This document shows positions 7,397-16,390 of a stretch of 64,000 nucleotides of DNA, piece by piece. The position numbers and the translations under genes were made by a program. Source of the stretch: Fictibacillus phosphorivorans. GTDB lineage: Bacteria; Bacillota; Bacilli; Bacillales; Fictibacillaceae. The notes beneath the pieces were generated by a model. That model saw nothing but the letters and a program-made list of their open reading frames with translations. It searched no databases and was not told the origin of the DNA. The stretch is taken from positions 682,001 to 746,000 of the forward strand of contig NZ_CP015378.1 of the NCBI RefSeq assembly GCF_001629705.1, read 5' to 3'. Each line of letters begins with the position of its first letter. Within the stretch, counting starts at the first letter, position 1.

Positions 7397-8170
7397 ATGA
7401 TGGACACTTATGAAGAAAAAGTAAGAGAAGAGCTTAAAAAATGGGAAACAGAAATGTGTAAACAGCCTTCACTATGGAATAAAACTACAAAATCTCTTCA
7501 AACGAAGATCAACGAAAAAATACCGCCAAAAGTGCATGATGTGATGACATCAAGTATGAAACATATGATTAAAGCAACTCTGATTGGTTCTGAATATACG
7601 ACTAAGAAAACTATTAAGTTTACAGCAGATCTACGAGAGCGGGATTATAAATTTGAAGATCGACTTTCCTTCTATAAAAAAACAGCAGCAATTGAAGGAG
7701 CGGGAACAGGTGCGGGAGGCATTTTGCTCGGCATTGCAGATTTTCCATTATTGTTAGGAATTAAGATGAAGTTTTTGTTCGAAGCAGCTAGTATTTATGG
7801 ATTGGATGTTAAAGATTACAAAGAACGTATCTTTATCCTTCATGTATTTCGACTAGCTTTTTCTGATCCGCACAAGCGAGAAGAGGCATATCAAAGGGTA
7901 ATCTCCTGGAAAGAGACCATTCAAGAATTTCCGGAGTCTCCTGAATCGATCAACCAAATGAATTGGCAAGAACTTCAGCAAGATTATCGAGATCATATCG
8001 ATCTTATTAAAATGCTTCAGATGATCCCGGGGTTGGGAGCAATTGTTGGAGCGTACGCTAATTATCATTTTCTAGATGATTTAGGTCATGTGGCAAAAAA
8101 TTGTTTCAGATGGCGTTTGTTAACAGATGAAAAAAAGAAAAGGATTATAAACAACAAGCACCCGCAGTAA
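7397..8170 (+). CDS. ecsC: EcsC family protein
   Basis: A 257-residue protein of the EcsC family. A central segment IEGAGTGAGGILLGIADFPLLLGIK near residues 95-119 is hydrophobic and glycine-rich and matches the family core. A second such segment, MLQMIPGLGAIVGAYANYHFLDDLG, lies near residues 205-229. Function is unknown, although the gene is linked to ecsAB in B. subtilis. Here it is separated from ecsB by the FAD oxidase gene. Strong AAAGGAGGGAGG ribosome site before ATG 7397 (a second ATG follows directly). It ends in a bidirectional terminator shared with the convergent ferritin-like gene. Confidence 0.85.
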   Translation: MMDTYEEKVREELKKWETEMCKQPSLWNKTTKSLQTKINEKIPPKVHDVMTSSMKHMIKATLIGSEYTTKKTIKFTADLRERDYKFEDRLSFYKKTAAIEGAGTGAGGILLGIADFPLLLGIKMKFLFEAASIYGLDVKDYKERIFILHVFRLAFSDPHKREEAYQRVISWKETIQEFPESPESINQMNWQELQQDYRDHIDLIKMLQMIPGLGAIVGAYANYHFLDDLGHVAKNCFRWRLLTDEKKKRIINNKHPQ

Positions 8171-8183
8171 ATTGCGGGTGCTT
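8156..8183. terminator. Bidirectional terminator between ecsC and ferritin-like gene
   Basis: AAGCACCCGCA pairs with TGCGGGTGCTT over a five-base loop. T-richness on both sides is modest (CTTGTAAAAT forward, GTTGTTTATAAT reverse). The stem covers the ecsC stop codon. Confidence 0.7.
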
Positions 8184-8198
8184 GTAAAATGGGATGAA

Positions 8199-8630
8199 TT
8201 AGAAACGACTGTCGCTTAATAAGCGGTCCATTTCCTCTTTATGCTTCGTCTCATCGGCAATCATATCTTCTAACTGAACGACAAGCTCAGTTAATTTTAA
8301 GTTAGATGCTTGCTCTTTGCGCTCTTCATAACGTCTGATCGTATCTTCCTCAGCGTTTCGAGCTTCTTCCAACATTTCACGAACACTCTCTACTTGTTTA
8401 ACGGGTTTAGGTTGAGTAGTCGGTGTACCTCCAAGTGTTTTAATCTTTTCTGCTAAATATAGAGCATGTCCTTGCTCATCAGCAATTTCACTTTGGAAGA
8501 AAGGTTTTAGAATTTGACGGTACAAACCAGAAACCGTAGCCGCATTATGGTTGTACATAATGATTGCTGAGTACTCGTTTGCAAGATCCTCATTTAGTCC
8601 ATCGATTAGTGCTTGTAAGTCTTTTTCCAT
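8199..8630 (-). CDS. Ferritin-like diiron protein
   Basis: A 143-residue all-helical protein with the residues of a ferritin-like four-helix bundle: LANEYSAI near residue 19, EIADEQGH near residues 48-55 (an ExxH pair), an EEARNAEEDTIRRYE helix, and DMIADETKHKEEM near the C-terminus (a second ExxH pair). These match the carboxylate/His ligands of a diiron site as in bacterioferritin and rubrerythrin-like proteins. It could store iron or detoxify peroxide, but which is not clear. ATG 8630 is preceded by AGGAGGTT. It is transcribed divergently from the DUF3243 gene. Confidence 0.8.
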   Translation of the reverse strand: MEKDLQALIDGLNEDLANEYSAIIMYNHNAATVSGLYRQILKPFFQSEIADEQGHALYLAEKIKTLGGTPTTQPKPVKQVESVREMLEEARNAEEDTIRRYEERKEQASNLKLTELVVQLEDMIADETKHKEEMDRLLSDSRF

Positions 8631-8743
8631 TTGTATAACCTCCTGAATCTTGTTCTACAGAGATATCCTTCCCCTTTTCCCTTTACCATAAACCAAATTT
8701 ATAGGAAAGACGTACTAAAAAAAAACAGGAACTGCAGAATAAG

Positions 8744-8768
8744 GTTTAAGGATTGGAAAAATCGGTAA
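8744..8768 (+). promoter_or_regulatory. Possible sigma-B-type promoter
   Basis: GTTTAA, 13 bases, CGGTAA: a perfect -35 and a 4/6 -10 match to the general stress consensus GTTTAA-N12-14-GGGTAT. It lies about 65 bases before the DUF3243 start. Confidence 0.35.
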
Positions 8769-8832
8769 AAGACTATTATGCATGAAACAAATGTTGAACA
8801 AAAGTGATACAAAATCTAAGGAGGTAACAAAA

Positions 8833-9165
8833 ATGGATAGCAGACACATGGTTGATGAAGAGCGTAACGTTGACACGAGTAAGGTAGAAGAAACAGCAAG
8901 CCGTATGAGTGAGAGCAAAAAAGACGAGATCTTATCAAACTTTGAAGAGTTTAAGAGCTACTTGCATGGGAAAGTGCAAATCGGTGAAAAGATGGGCATG
9001 AGCGAAGAAACACTTGCAAAAACTGCAGAGAAAGTAGCAGATTACTTAGCTAACCATGAGGAGCCTCGTAACTCAGAAGAGAACCTCTTAAAAGAACTAT
9101 GGAAAGTTGGAGAGCAAGAAGAGCGTCATAAGCTTGCTCACATGTTAGTTAAGCTTGTTAAATAG
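8833..9165 (+). CDS. DUF3243 family protein
   Basis: A 110-residue soluble, charged protein. The last 85 residues match the DUF3243 (YmfJ-like) plan of short helices: LSNFEEFKSYLHGKVQIGEKMGMSEETL, then VADYLANHEEP, then ENLLKELWKVG and EERHKLAHMLVKLV. Function unknown; members are small and widespread in Bacillaceae. ATG 8833 is chosen because TAAGGAGGT lies eight bases upstream; an in-frame ATG at 8782 has no ribosome site. The extra N-terminal part (MDSRHMVDEERNVDTSK) is polar and probably disordered. A strong terminator follows. Confidence 0.8.
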   Translation: MDSRHMVDEERNVDTSKVEETASRMSESKKDEILSNFEEFKSYLHGKVQIGEKMGMSEETLAKTAEKVADYLANHEEPRNSEENLLKELWKVGEQEERHKLAHMLVKLVK

Positions 9166-9176
9166 AATACCCTTAA

Positions 9177-9206
9177 AAGCTGCTCAACGTTGAGCAGCTT
9201 TTTTAT
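9177..9206 (+). terminator. Intrinsic terminator
   Basis: Perfect palindrome AAGCTGCTCAA / TTGAGCAGCTT followed by T-run, twelve bases past the DUF3243 stop. Confidence 0.92.
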
Positions 9207-9312
9207 TTTGACGTGTCCCGGTAAGTACGGATAGTCAACTTAGTGATTGTTCATATAAACAAGCAATAAAGTTTGCAAAAACGTCAAGAAGTTCACCTCA
9301 ATGACCGTTTAC

Positions 9313-9351
9313 AAACCACTTTAAAAACACGACAATGTTTTAAAGTGGTTT
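9313..9351. repeat. 14-bp inverted repeat
   Basis: AAACCACTTTAAAA and TTTTAAAGTGGTTT flank an 11-base loop. No T-run follows on either strand. Just before it, at 9260-9285, GCAATAAAGTTTGCAAAAACG resembles the outer end of the interspersed repeat family (GCAATAAAATTTGCGAAAACAG in R2), so this gap may hold a decayed repeat end. Confidence 0.55.
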
Positions 9352-9464
9352 ATTGAAAGAGAAAAGAGTGAAAACTTAGATTTAATAAGGTAAATCGCGC
9401 TGTGAAGAAGAAGAGATATTACAACTTTTCTTTGAATAAAGAAAAAGATGTTGAGGAGAATTTT

Positions 9465-10172
9465 ATGTTACGAGAACTCGCCCAAAAACTGCCCTTTCCA
9501 ATCCTTCCACTCATCTATGTAGTTAGTGGTTTAGGTCTTTCTTTCTTATCGTTAAATATCTTCTTTGAACTCTCAGAAGACTTGATGGAAAATGAGGTAT
9601 TTGAGTTTGATCAAGTGATCATTCAATATGTAACGGATATTAGAAGTGACACTCTAACTGAAGTCATGAAAGTGATAACTTTCTTTGGATCAAAAGATAT
9701 TTTAACGCTTCTGTTAGTAGGAAGTCTGATCTGGCTGATCGTTAAAAGAAAAAATTATTGGGGTGCGATATTCTATTTGATTGCGGTCGCTGGCGGAGGT
9801 CTTTTGAACTTAGGATTAAAACATTGGTTTGGAAGGATACGACCAGAAGATAGCCTTATCGTTGAGCAAGGTTTTAGTTATCCAAGTGGACATGCCATGG
9901 GTAGTCTCATATATTACGGTTTTCTTGGATATTTAGTTGTTAGAAGCAGAAGAGGAAAGCCGCTTAAAATATTGCTGACTATCTTGTTTATATCTGCAAT
10001 TCTCCTTATTGGGTTTAGTAGAGTCTATTTAGGCGTACATTACCCATCTGACATTGCAGCTGGCTTTAGTGCTGGAACTGTATGGCTTTTACTTTGTATC
10101 GGCGGGCTAGAATCGATAAGAGCCTATCAAAAAAGGACGCTTCCTTTTTTTAAAAGGAAGCATCCCCAGTAA
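9465..10172 (+). CDS. PAP2 family membrane phosphatase
   Basis: A 235-residue integral membrane phosphatase. The three catalytic motifs of the PAP2/acid phosphatase superfamily are present: KHWFGRIRP, PSGHAMGS, and SRVYLGVHYPSD with the nucleophilic His. Five to six hydrophobic segments surround them. Such proteins act on phosphatidic acid, phosphatidylglycerol phosphate or undecaprenyl diphosphate; the substrate here is not certain. ATG 9465 follows TGAGGAGAA at good spacing; a GTG at 9402 in frame would add 21 charged residues but has a poor ribosome site. It ends by overlapping the convergent lipid kinase gene by 23 bases. Confidence 0.87.
   Translation: MLRELAQKLPFPILPLIYVVSGLGLSFLSLNIFFELSEDLMENEVFEFDQVIIQYVTDIRSDTLTEVMKVITFFGSKDILTLLLVGSLIWLIVKRKNYWGAIFYLIAVAGGGLLNLGLKHWFGRIRPEDSLIVEQGFSYPSGHAMGSLIYYGFLGYLVVRSRRGKPLKILLTILFISAILLIGFSRVYLGVHYPSDIAAGFSAGTVWLLLCIGGLESIRAYQKRTLPFFKRKHPQ
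10128..10164 (-). terminator. Terminator of the lipid kinase gene inside the PAP2 reading frame
   Basis: On the reverse strand GATGCTTCC pairs with GGAAGCGTC across an A/T loop and CTTTTTTGAT follows. The element lies fully within the last 15 codons of the convergent PAP2 gene and covers the end of the kinase gene. Confidence 0.75.
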
Positions 10173-11064
10173 GTGTGAGTAATTGATTCTGTAAACATTT
10201 AACTACTGCAGGTGTATGATGCTGACGCTCTCCATCACAGTCTATAAGCTGTTGGGGAGCTGTTTTTATGCTGATCTCTGAGCTCTGAAAATAATGATAG
10301 CCTTGGCCTTCTTTTGAAGTATCAGATAATCGATTCAGAAGGACGTCCCAAATAAACGAAGTAGAAGGTTCTTCAATCAGCAAGCAATCAAGCTTACCGT
10401 CCTGTATATCTGTATCTGGAAAAAAGGGACGGATTCCCCCAGTAAAAGGTCCGTTTACAGCAAGAAACATGGCAGCCTGTCCATCGAATTGAAACTCTTC
10501 TGATGAGATAGAGATATCAAATGGCTCCCAGGTTTGAAAGGATTTTGCTGCTGATAAGTAATATGAAAGGCGTCCAAACTTTTCTTTTGTATTGGGGTCA
10601 ATCGATTCTGAAACATGTGTGATCAATCCAATACCCCAGAAGTTTGTAAAGAAATGCCCGTTAAATTCTCCAACGTCGATGTGGGTAAAATTCTTTTCAC
10701 TAAGCTGTACTGCAGCTTTGATAGGATTTTGGTTCATGCCTAAGGCTCTCGAAAAATCATTGCACGTTCCACCTGGCAAGATTCCGAAAGCTGGTCGATT
10801 CTGTTCGATCGACAATACCGCTTCTGCAATTTCATGTACCGTACCATCACCGCCAGCGGCTATGATTAAATCTGTCTTACCTTCAAGTTCTTTAACGATG
10901 GAAGCCCCTTCTCCAGGAGCGCTCGTCTCATAGACTCTAACGTCTTCAAAGCCAACTTTTAGTTGCTCTAGCACGGCATCCCACTGATTCAGCAACCTAC
11001 CTTGGCCAGCCGAAGGGTTTAGAATGACAGATGCTTTTTTTATGGTTGATGGATTTATAGTCAT
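10150..11064 (-). CDS. Diacylglycerol/lipid kinase family protein
   Basis: A 304-residue lipid kinase of the DAGK catalytic family, the size of B. subtilis DgkB, BmrU and YtlR. Nucleotide-binding motifs are SVILNPSAGQGR near residues 12-23, AAGGDGTVHEIA near residues 69-80, and ILPGGTCNDFSRALG near residues 97-111. DgkB recycles diacylglycerol formed during lipoteichoic acid synthesis, but BmrU/YtlR-type proteins have less clear substrates, so I give no symbol. Its ATG overlaps the hmoB stop (ATGA), making a two-gene operon. Being paired with a PAP2 phosphatase gene tail-to-tail is suggestive of lipid metabolism only. Confidence 0.87.
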   Translation of the reverse strand: MTINPSTIKKASVILNPSAGQGRLLNQWDAVLEQLKVGFEDVRVYETSAPGEGASIVKELEGKTDLIIAAGGDGTVHEIAEAVLSIEQNRPAFGILPGGTCNDFSRALGMNQNPIKAAVQLSEKNFTHIDVGEFNGHFFTNFWGIGLITHVSESIDPNTKEKFGRLSYYLSAAKSFQTWEPFDISISSEEFQFDGQAAMFLAVNGPFTGGIRPFFPDTDIQDGKLDCLLIEEPSTSFIWDVLLNRLSDTSKEGQGYHYFQSSEISIKTAPQQLIDCDGERQHHTPAVVKCLQNQLLTLTGDASF

Positions 11065-11552
11065 TTTGCTACCATGTATTCTTTTACGAATGACTTTCCT
11101 GTAAAAAGTGTCTCTGGGAGCCCTTTAGAAGTGCCTCTATTTTTATGAGCTTCTTCATAAGCCTTTGATTGTTGCCAATTTGTAAAATCAGCATGCGAAT
11201 GCCATAGCGTCATGACGATGTATGGATCTTGATGATACGGTCGCAGAATGCGTATGCCACTGAATCCTGGTTCACTTTCAACAAGCCCGGCACGATTTTG
11301 GAAGCGTTCTTCAAAAAGAGATCGTCCTTCTTCTGATACAGGAATGTGGTTCATAACAACAAAACCTGCACCACTCAAGGAACCTCTTTGGTTTATTACT
11401 TCGTACTCGTGTTTTTCTGTAAATGGATTTTCACCATCTGTTTCGATCACGAGAGCAGAATTAGAGTCACCTTCTAACAGGAGAGCTCCATCGTATTTTT
11501 CCTGATATGTTGCTAAATAGTCTAAAGTCCCATAAGTAATATATATGTTCAT
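11061..11552 (-). CDS. hmoB: Heme-degrading monooxygenase HmoB
   Basis: A 163-residue ABM-fold protein similar in length and position to B. subtilis HmoB (YhgC). The C-terminal domain, from FVVMNHIPVSEEG to the end, is the antibiotic-biosynthesis-monooxygenase-like part, with ESEPGFSGIRILRPYHQDPYIV and WHSHADFTNWQQSKAYEEAHK. HmoB degrades heme to release iron. The N-terminal half holds the family's less conserved second ferredoxin-like module. It lies upstream of pbpF, divergent, as in B. subtilis. ATG 11552 has GCAGGGATT as a ribosome site. Overlap with the following kinase gene suggests coupled translation. Confidence 0.85.
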   Translation of the reverse strand: MNIYITYGTLDYLATYQEKYDGALLLEGDSNSALVIETDGENPFTEKHEYEVINQRGSLSGAGFVVMNHIPVSEEGRSLFEERFQNRAGLVESEPGFSGIRILRPYHQDPYIVMTLWHSHADFTNWQQSKAYEEAHKNRGTSKGLPETLFTGKSFVKEYMVAK

Positions 11553-11709
11553 AGGAATCCCTGCCCTTTTTTATTGATTTACCTTTGTTTTACCCAACCG
11601 TTCAGCACATTAAACAGTGTAAGAAGTTGGATAATTGTAATATACTTTCCAACTAAGGGAAAATTATATAAAATGTACTTTTCGACCTAGAATGAAATGA
11701 GGGTTGGTT

Positions 11710-13938
11710 ATGGTAAAGAGAAGTCTCGTTGCAATCAGTATAGTAGTAGGTTCACTTATTATAGGTTTTTTTGCCTATCTTTTTATTATCTTAGCTGGGG
11801 ATTATGTGATCGATGAAAAAGATCTTGTTATGGATTCAGCTACTGTCCTTGTTGCCGAGAACGGTGATAAAATTACGAAAATCTATGATGAAAATAGAGA
11901 GCTGGTCGACATAGAGGACGTCCCAAAACATGTGCAGGAAGCGTTTGTTGCTGTTGAAGACAGCCGTTTTTATAAACACAATGGAATTGATGTCAAAGCG
12001 ATCTCGCGAGCGATCTATAAAGATATTCTAGCTGGCGGAAAAGTCGAAGGCGGCAGTACGATTACTCAGCAGCTAGCAAAGAATGTTTTTTTGTCTCATG
12101 AGAAATCATGGCTTAGAAAAACAAAAGAAGCCGTTATTGCGATCAATCTGGAAAGAAGATACCCGAAAGATAAAATTCTAGAGATGTATTTAAATCAAAT
12201 CTATTTCGGTCATGGCGCTTACGGTATCCAGCTCGCTGCAAAAACTTATTTTAATGAGGATGTTAGCGAACTATCCATAGCAGAGGGTGCGATGCTTGCT
12301 GGACTTCCTAAAGCACCAAACTATTATTCTCCATTAAAAAATCCTAAGGAAGCGAAAGAACGTCGTGATCTTGTTCTTACGCTCATGGAGAAGCAAGATT
12401 ATTTGACACCTTCAGAAACGGTGAGAGCACAAGGGAAAACGATCGCTCTTGATTTTCAGCAAGAGAAGAGAAATCCGGCTTATACAACCTATATTGATAT
12501 GGTCATAAAAGAAGCGAAAGAAAAGTATCAACTTTCAAGAGAAGAGCTGCGACAAGGCGGTTATAAAATTGTTGTTCCGATGGATCTCGCTGCCCAAGAG
12601 TCGGTGTATAAAAGCTTTCAAGACGGTCGTTATTTTGTAGGGACGGGTCAGGAAAAGCCTGAAGGCGCTATGGTGTTGATGAATGGAAAAACAGGTGGTC
12701 TGCTCGCGGTTCAAGGCGGACGAAATTATGTGACAGAGGGACTTAATCGAGTGCAGGTGAATCGTCAGCCGGGATCAACGTTTAAGCCTTTATCCGTATA
12801 CGGTCCAGCTCTTGAATCTGAAAAATACAAACCTTATTCTATGCTGCGTGACGAAGAACTTAGCTACGACGGTTACGAACCAAAGAATTATAACGGTAGA
12901 TACGATGGGGAAGTTTCCATGGTAGATGCCATTTCTCACTCTGTAAATTCATCAGCAGTATGGCTGTTGAACAAGAACGGAATTTCTGATTCAAAAAGTT
13001 ACCTCGAGCAGCTTGGCATGCCGATTGAGGATAAAGGACTCGGGATTGCGCTTGGCGGTATCGATCAAGGGGTTACACCATTGCAGATGGTTAAAGGATA
13101 TCGCAGTTTTCTTCATGAAGGTAAGACGATCGAGCCTTATGTGATCAGCAAGATTTATAACAATGAAGGAGAACTGATCGGTAAAGCCAAACAGGAAGAA
13201 AAGAAAGTTTGGAAAAAACAGAACGCCTGGTATATGACGCGTATGCTTCAACAAGTCGTGAAGAACGGAACAGGTTCTGATGGAAGAGAGAATATGGAGA
13301 TAGCCGGAAAGACGGGTACCACAAATTATCCGAACGTAGATAAAGGAAACAAAGACACGTGGTTTGTCGGATATACGCCAGAAGTTGTCGGTGCAGTATG
13401 GGTCGGATATGATCGTACAACCAAAGATTCTTACCTTAATAGCGGCAGTTCTCTACCTACACTCTTATTTAAACAAGTGATTAACGAAATGCCGTCTCAG
13501 CAAGGGCTGACGTTTAAAAAACCTGATGGGGTAAAAGACTTGCCACCGCCAATCGAGCTTATTGAGTTAAAAGACTTGCGTGCTTCATTTGGTATGGGGG
13601 ACTATGGAATTCCTTCAGTTAAACTAAACTGGACTCCGTCGAAAGACGAGCGCCTGCAATACAAGGTTTACGCGGTAAATGAAGGAGAAACGACTCTATT
13701 AGATACGATAAAAGGCAAAGGGGAGTATAGTGCTTCTGGGAAGAATCTCTTCACGCTGCCAGACTTTTATGTTGTTCCGTATAATCCTCTTACAAAACAA
13801 GAAGGAGAGCCATCGAATGTAGTGTCGATCTCTCTGTTCCCGAGTTTTGGTGAGGAAGATAAAAATGATGTAAGAGATAAGATTCGTAAAGATCGTGAAA
13901 AAGAGAAGAAAAAGAAAAAGAAGAAAAAAGAGGAATGA
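11710..13938 (+). CDS. pbpF: Class A penicillin-binding protein PbpF
   Basis: A 742-residue bifunctional peptidoglycan synthase with an N-terminal membrane anchor (residues 8-28). The glycosyltransferase 51 domain shows EDSRFYKHNGID and GGSTITQQLAKN; the transpeptidase domain has SxxK in GSTFKPL (about residue 355), SxN in SVNSSA (about 409) and KTGTT (about 533). It polymerises and crosslinks cell wall strands outside the membrane. Position before hemE matches B. subtilis. ATG 11710 is preferred over a TTG two codons earlier because GAGGG ends six bases before it. The protein ends in a run of lysine and glutamate. A strong terminator follows. Confidence 0.94.
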   Translation: MVKRSLVAISIVVGSLIIGFFAYLFIILAGDYVIDEKDLVMDSATVLVAENGDKITKIYDENRELVDIEDVPKHVQEAFVAVEDSRFYKHNGIDVKAISRAIYKDILAGGKVEGGSTITQQLAKNVFLSHEKSWLRKTKEAVIAINLERRYPKDKILEMYLNQIYFGHGAYGIQLAAKTYFNEDVSELSIAEGAMLAGLPKAPNYYSPLKNPKEAKERRDLVLTLMEKQDYLTPSETVRAQGKTIALDFQQEKRNPAYTTYIDMVIKEAKEKYQLSREELRQGGYKIVVPMDLAAQESVYKSFQDGRYFVGTGQEKPEGAMVLMNGKTGGLLAVQGGRNYVTEGLNRVQVNRQPGSTFKPLSVYGPALESEKYKPYSMLRDEELSYDGYEPKNYNGRYDGEVSMVDAISHSVNSSAVWLLNKNGISDSKSYLEQLGMPIEDKGLGIALGGIDQGVTPLQMVKGYRSFLHEGKTIEPYVISKIYNNEGELIGKAKQEEKKVWKKQNAWYMTRMLQQVVKNGTGSDGRENMEIAGKTGTTNYPNVDKGNKDTWFVGYTPEVVGAVWVGYDRTTKDSYLNSGSSLPTLLFKQVINEMPSQQGLTFKKPDGVKDLPPPIELIELKDLRASFGMGDYGIPSVKLNWTPSKDERLQYKVYAVNEGETTLLDTIKGKGEYSASGKNLFTLPDFYVVPYNPLTKQEGEPSNVVSISLFPSFGEEDKNDVRDKIRKDREKEKKKKKKKKEE

Positions 13939-13947
13939 GTGGTGGTT

Positions 13948-13979
13948 GAAGATGGCCAAGGTGGCCGTCTTCTTTTTTT
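13948..13979 (+). terminator. Terminator of pbpF
   Basis: GAAGATGGCC pairs with GGCCGTCTTC, followed by seven T. Confidence 0.9.
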
Positions 13980-14054
13980 GATGAGAGTTTGGAAGTTGGA
14001 GTTAGAGGCAGGGAGGATGTCGAACTGTGTCGGAAAGCCTATATTTTTCATTTT

Positions 14055-14169
14055 CGACTTAATTGGGACGTGTTTGCGCTTAATGGTTGATTGTTTTGAC
14101 TTAATGGATGCTCATTTCGACTTAATTGATACCACTTCTGACTTAATACAATGCGCCGCTCGACCCAAT
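14055..14169 (-). repeat. 21-base-period motif array A
   Basis: The motif CTTAAT (full core CGACTTAAT) occurs at 14058, 14079, 14100, 14121 and 14142, exactly 21 bases apart, with a sixth variant GACCCAAT 22 bases on. The 12 or so bases between cores are unrelated to each other. Read on the reverse strand the core is ATTAAGTCG, the same as array B. It fills the middle of the gap between the pbpF terminator and hemE (13980-14402), in which I see nothing else clear. Confidence 0.85.
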
Positions 14170-14402
14170 CCATCATCTACTCATCTCATACGGTTTAAGC
14201 AGCATGCCCCTGTAAAGGCTTTCAAGACCCAGAGAACATCCATTTTGCCAAAATCATGACAATTAAGCTTATCTTCTATACATTTATTATGAATTCCCTT
14301 ACAATGTGTATGGATATTGACGTTAAAGGTTTTAAGTTTCAGCAGCTAGGAGATAACAATAGTGCTGCAGCTTTTGGTCTTGTATAGAAAGGTGTGTACG
14401 TT

Positions 14403-15437
14403 TTGACTATGAATGAAGAGTTTTTGAAAGCGTGTCGTAAGGAGAAAAATTCACATATTCCTGTATGGTACATGAGACAGGCGGGCCGTTCCCAGCCAGA
14501 GTACCGTAAATTGAAAGAGAAGTATTCACTATTTGAAATCACACATAGACCAGAGATGTGCGCTGGCGTTACGAAGCTCCCTGTAGATCAACATGGAGTG
14601 GATGCTGCTATTCTTTACAAAGACATTATGTCTCCAGTCCCGGCGATTGGCGTAGATGTAGAGATTAAATCAGGAATCGGACCCGTGATTGATAAGCCCG
14701 TACGCACACGCGAAGATGTAGAGCGATTAGGGACGATCAATCCTGAGAAAGACGTACCGTACGTATTAGATACGATCAAAATTTTAAGACAGCAGTTAGA
14801 AGTGCCGCTTATCACGTTTGCTGGTGCTCCATTCACCCTTGCGAGCTATATGGTTGAAGGTGGGCCATCTCGTGATTATCATAAAACTAAGCAGCTGATG
14901 TACTCTGATCCTGAAAGCTGGTTCATGCTGATGGACAAGCTAGGTGATATGACAATTGCTTATGCAAAAGCGCAGAATGCAGCTGGCGCACAAGCGTTTC
15001 AAATTTTTGATTCATGGGTCGGCGCGTTAAATGCAGCGGATTACAGAAAATACATTCAGCCTGTTATGTACAAGATCTTCTCATCACTACGAGAGGAAAA
15101 TGTTCCTTTGATTCTTTACGGAACAGGTGCAAGACACTTAATCATGGAGTGGAACGAGCTTCCGATTGATGTGATCGGGTTAGATTGGAGATTATCTCCG
15201 AGAGAAGCGCGTCAGATGGGTGTAACAAAAGCACTTCAAGGAAACTTGGATCCTTCTATTCTATTGGCGCCATGGGAAGTCATCGAAGCACGTACGAAAG
15301 AAATTTTGGATGAAGGTATGGAAGAACCAGGCTTTATCTTCAATGTCGGAAAAGGTATTTTCCCTGAAGTAAACATTGCAACATTAAAGCAACTGACCAC
15401 CTTTGTTCATGAATATACGTCTAAAAAGCTAGGGTGA
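14403..15437 (+). CDS. hemE: Uroporphyrinogen decarboxylase
   Basis: A 344-residue enzyme that removes four carboxyl groups from uroporphyrinogen III to give coproporphyrinogen III. The N-terminal signature [16 protein letters not shown] and the second signature [19 protein letters not shown] are clear, as is the catalytic Asp region [12 protein letters not shown] 14403 gives the best distance from AGAAAGGTG; ATG 14409 (two codons later) and GTG 14394 are alternatives. It begins the hemEHY operon, with hemH only six bases downstream. A weak -35/-10 pair may lie near 14260-14290, but I could not settle on one. Confidence 0.95.
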   Translation: MTMNEEFLKACRKEKNSHIPVWYMRQAGRSQPEYRKLKEKYSLFEITHRPEMCAGVTKLPVDQHGVDAAILYKDIMSPVPAIGVDVEIKSGIGPVIDKPVRTREDVERLGTINPEKDVPYVLDTIKILRQQLEVPLITFAGAPFTLASYMVEGGPSRDYHKTKQLMYSDPESWFMLMDKLGDMTIAYAKAQNAAGAQAFQIFDSWVGALNAADYRKYIQPVMYKIFSSLREENVPLILYGTGARHLIMEWNELPIDVIGLDWRLSPREARQMGVTKALQGNLDPSILLAPWEVIEARTKEILDEGMEEPGFIFNVGKGIFPEVNIATLKQLTTFVHEYTSKKLG

Positions 15438-15443
15438 TAAAGA

Positions 15444-16385
15444 GTGAGTAACAAGAAAACAGGTCTATTAATCATGGCGTACGGAACGCCAAGAAGTCTT
15501 GATGAAGTAGAAAGCTATTACACACATATAAGACGAGGACGTAAGCCTTCTCCTGAACAGCTGCAAGAACTTACAGAACGCTATGAACAGATCGGTGGAA
15601 TCTCGCCACTTGCTAAGATTACAGAAGAGCAAGCGCAAAAAATTGAAGCAGAGATGAATGAGCGTTATCCCGATCGTGAGTTTAAAAGCTATCTTGGTCT
15701 GAAGCATATCGATCCTTTCATTGAAGATGCTGTGCAGCAGATGAAGGAAGATGGAATTGAAGAAGCAGTAACGCTTGTTCTGGCTCCTCATTATTCAACG
15801 TTCAGCGTTAAATCATACAACGGACGTGCTGTGGAAGAGTCTGCAAAAATTGGTGGACCATCATTTACGACGATCGACAGCTGGTATGATGAGCCAAAAT
15901 ATGTACAATTTTGGGCTGATGGAATTAAACAAACGTTTAACTCTATTCCAGAGAACGAACACGACAAAACCGTTGTGATCTTCTCTGCACACAGTTTGCC
16001 AGAAAAGATCCTTCAAATGGGAGATCCATATCCGACGCAACTTCAGGAAACAGCTGATCTGATCGCGAAAGCAGCGAATGTCCCTCATTATACGATCGGG
16101 TGGCAGAGTGCTGGAAACACACCAGAACCTTGGATCGGACCCGATGTGCAAGATCTAACAAGAGATCTTTATAACGAACATGGCTATACTCATTTTATCT
16201 ATTGTCCTGTAGGTTTTGTGGCGGATCATCTAGAAGTTCTTTATGACAACGATTATGAGTGTAAAGTTGTCACAGATGAGTTGGGCGTGAACTATTATCG
16301 TCCTGAGATGCCGAATGCGAAGCCAGAGTTCATCGATTGCTTAGCTACGGTTATTGGAAACGCACTAGCAAAAGAAAGAATGTGA
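15444..16385 (+). CDS. hemH: Coproporphyrin III ferrochelatase (HemH/CpfC)
   Basis: A 313-residue soluble ferrochelatase. In Gram-positive bacteria this enzyme inserts iron into coproporphyrin III. The N-terminus [26 protein letters not shown] is typical, the iron-ligand His lies in [10 protein letters not shown] near residue 183, and [19 protein letters not shown] with a conserved Glu/Trp segment follows. GTG start at 15444 lies after AGGGTGAT. The stop overlaps the possible GTG start of hemY. Length agrees with B. subtilis HemH (about 310). Confidence 0.95.
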   Translation: MSNKKTGLLIMAYGTPRSLDEVESYYTHIRRGRKPSPEQLQELTERYEQIGGISPLAKITEEQAQKIEAEMNERYPDREFKSYLGLKHIDPFIEDAVQQMKEDGIEEAVTLVLAPHYSTFSVKSYNGRAVEESAKIGGPSFTTIDSWYDEPKYVQFWADGIKQTFNSIPENEHDKTVVIFSAHSLPEKILQMGDPYPTQLQETADLIAKAANVPHYTIGWQSAGNTPEPWIGPDVQDLTRDLYNEHGYTHFIYCPVGFVADHLEVLYDNDYECKVVTDELGVNYYRPEMPNAKPEFIDCLATVIGNALAKERM

Positions 16386-16390
16386 AAGAA

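Noticed and set aside
13939..14259. Forward open frame of 106 codons with heptad FDLI-type repeats
   Set aside because: The heptads arise because array A has a 21-base period. There is no ribosome site, the frame begins at the pbpF terminator, and similar arrays elsewhere are not open frames.
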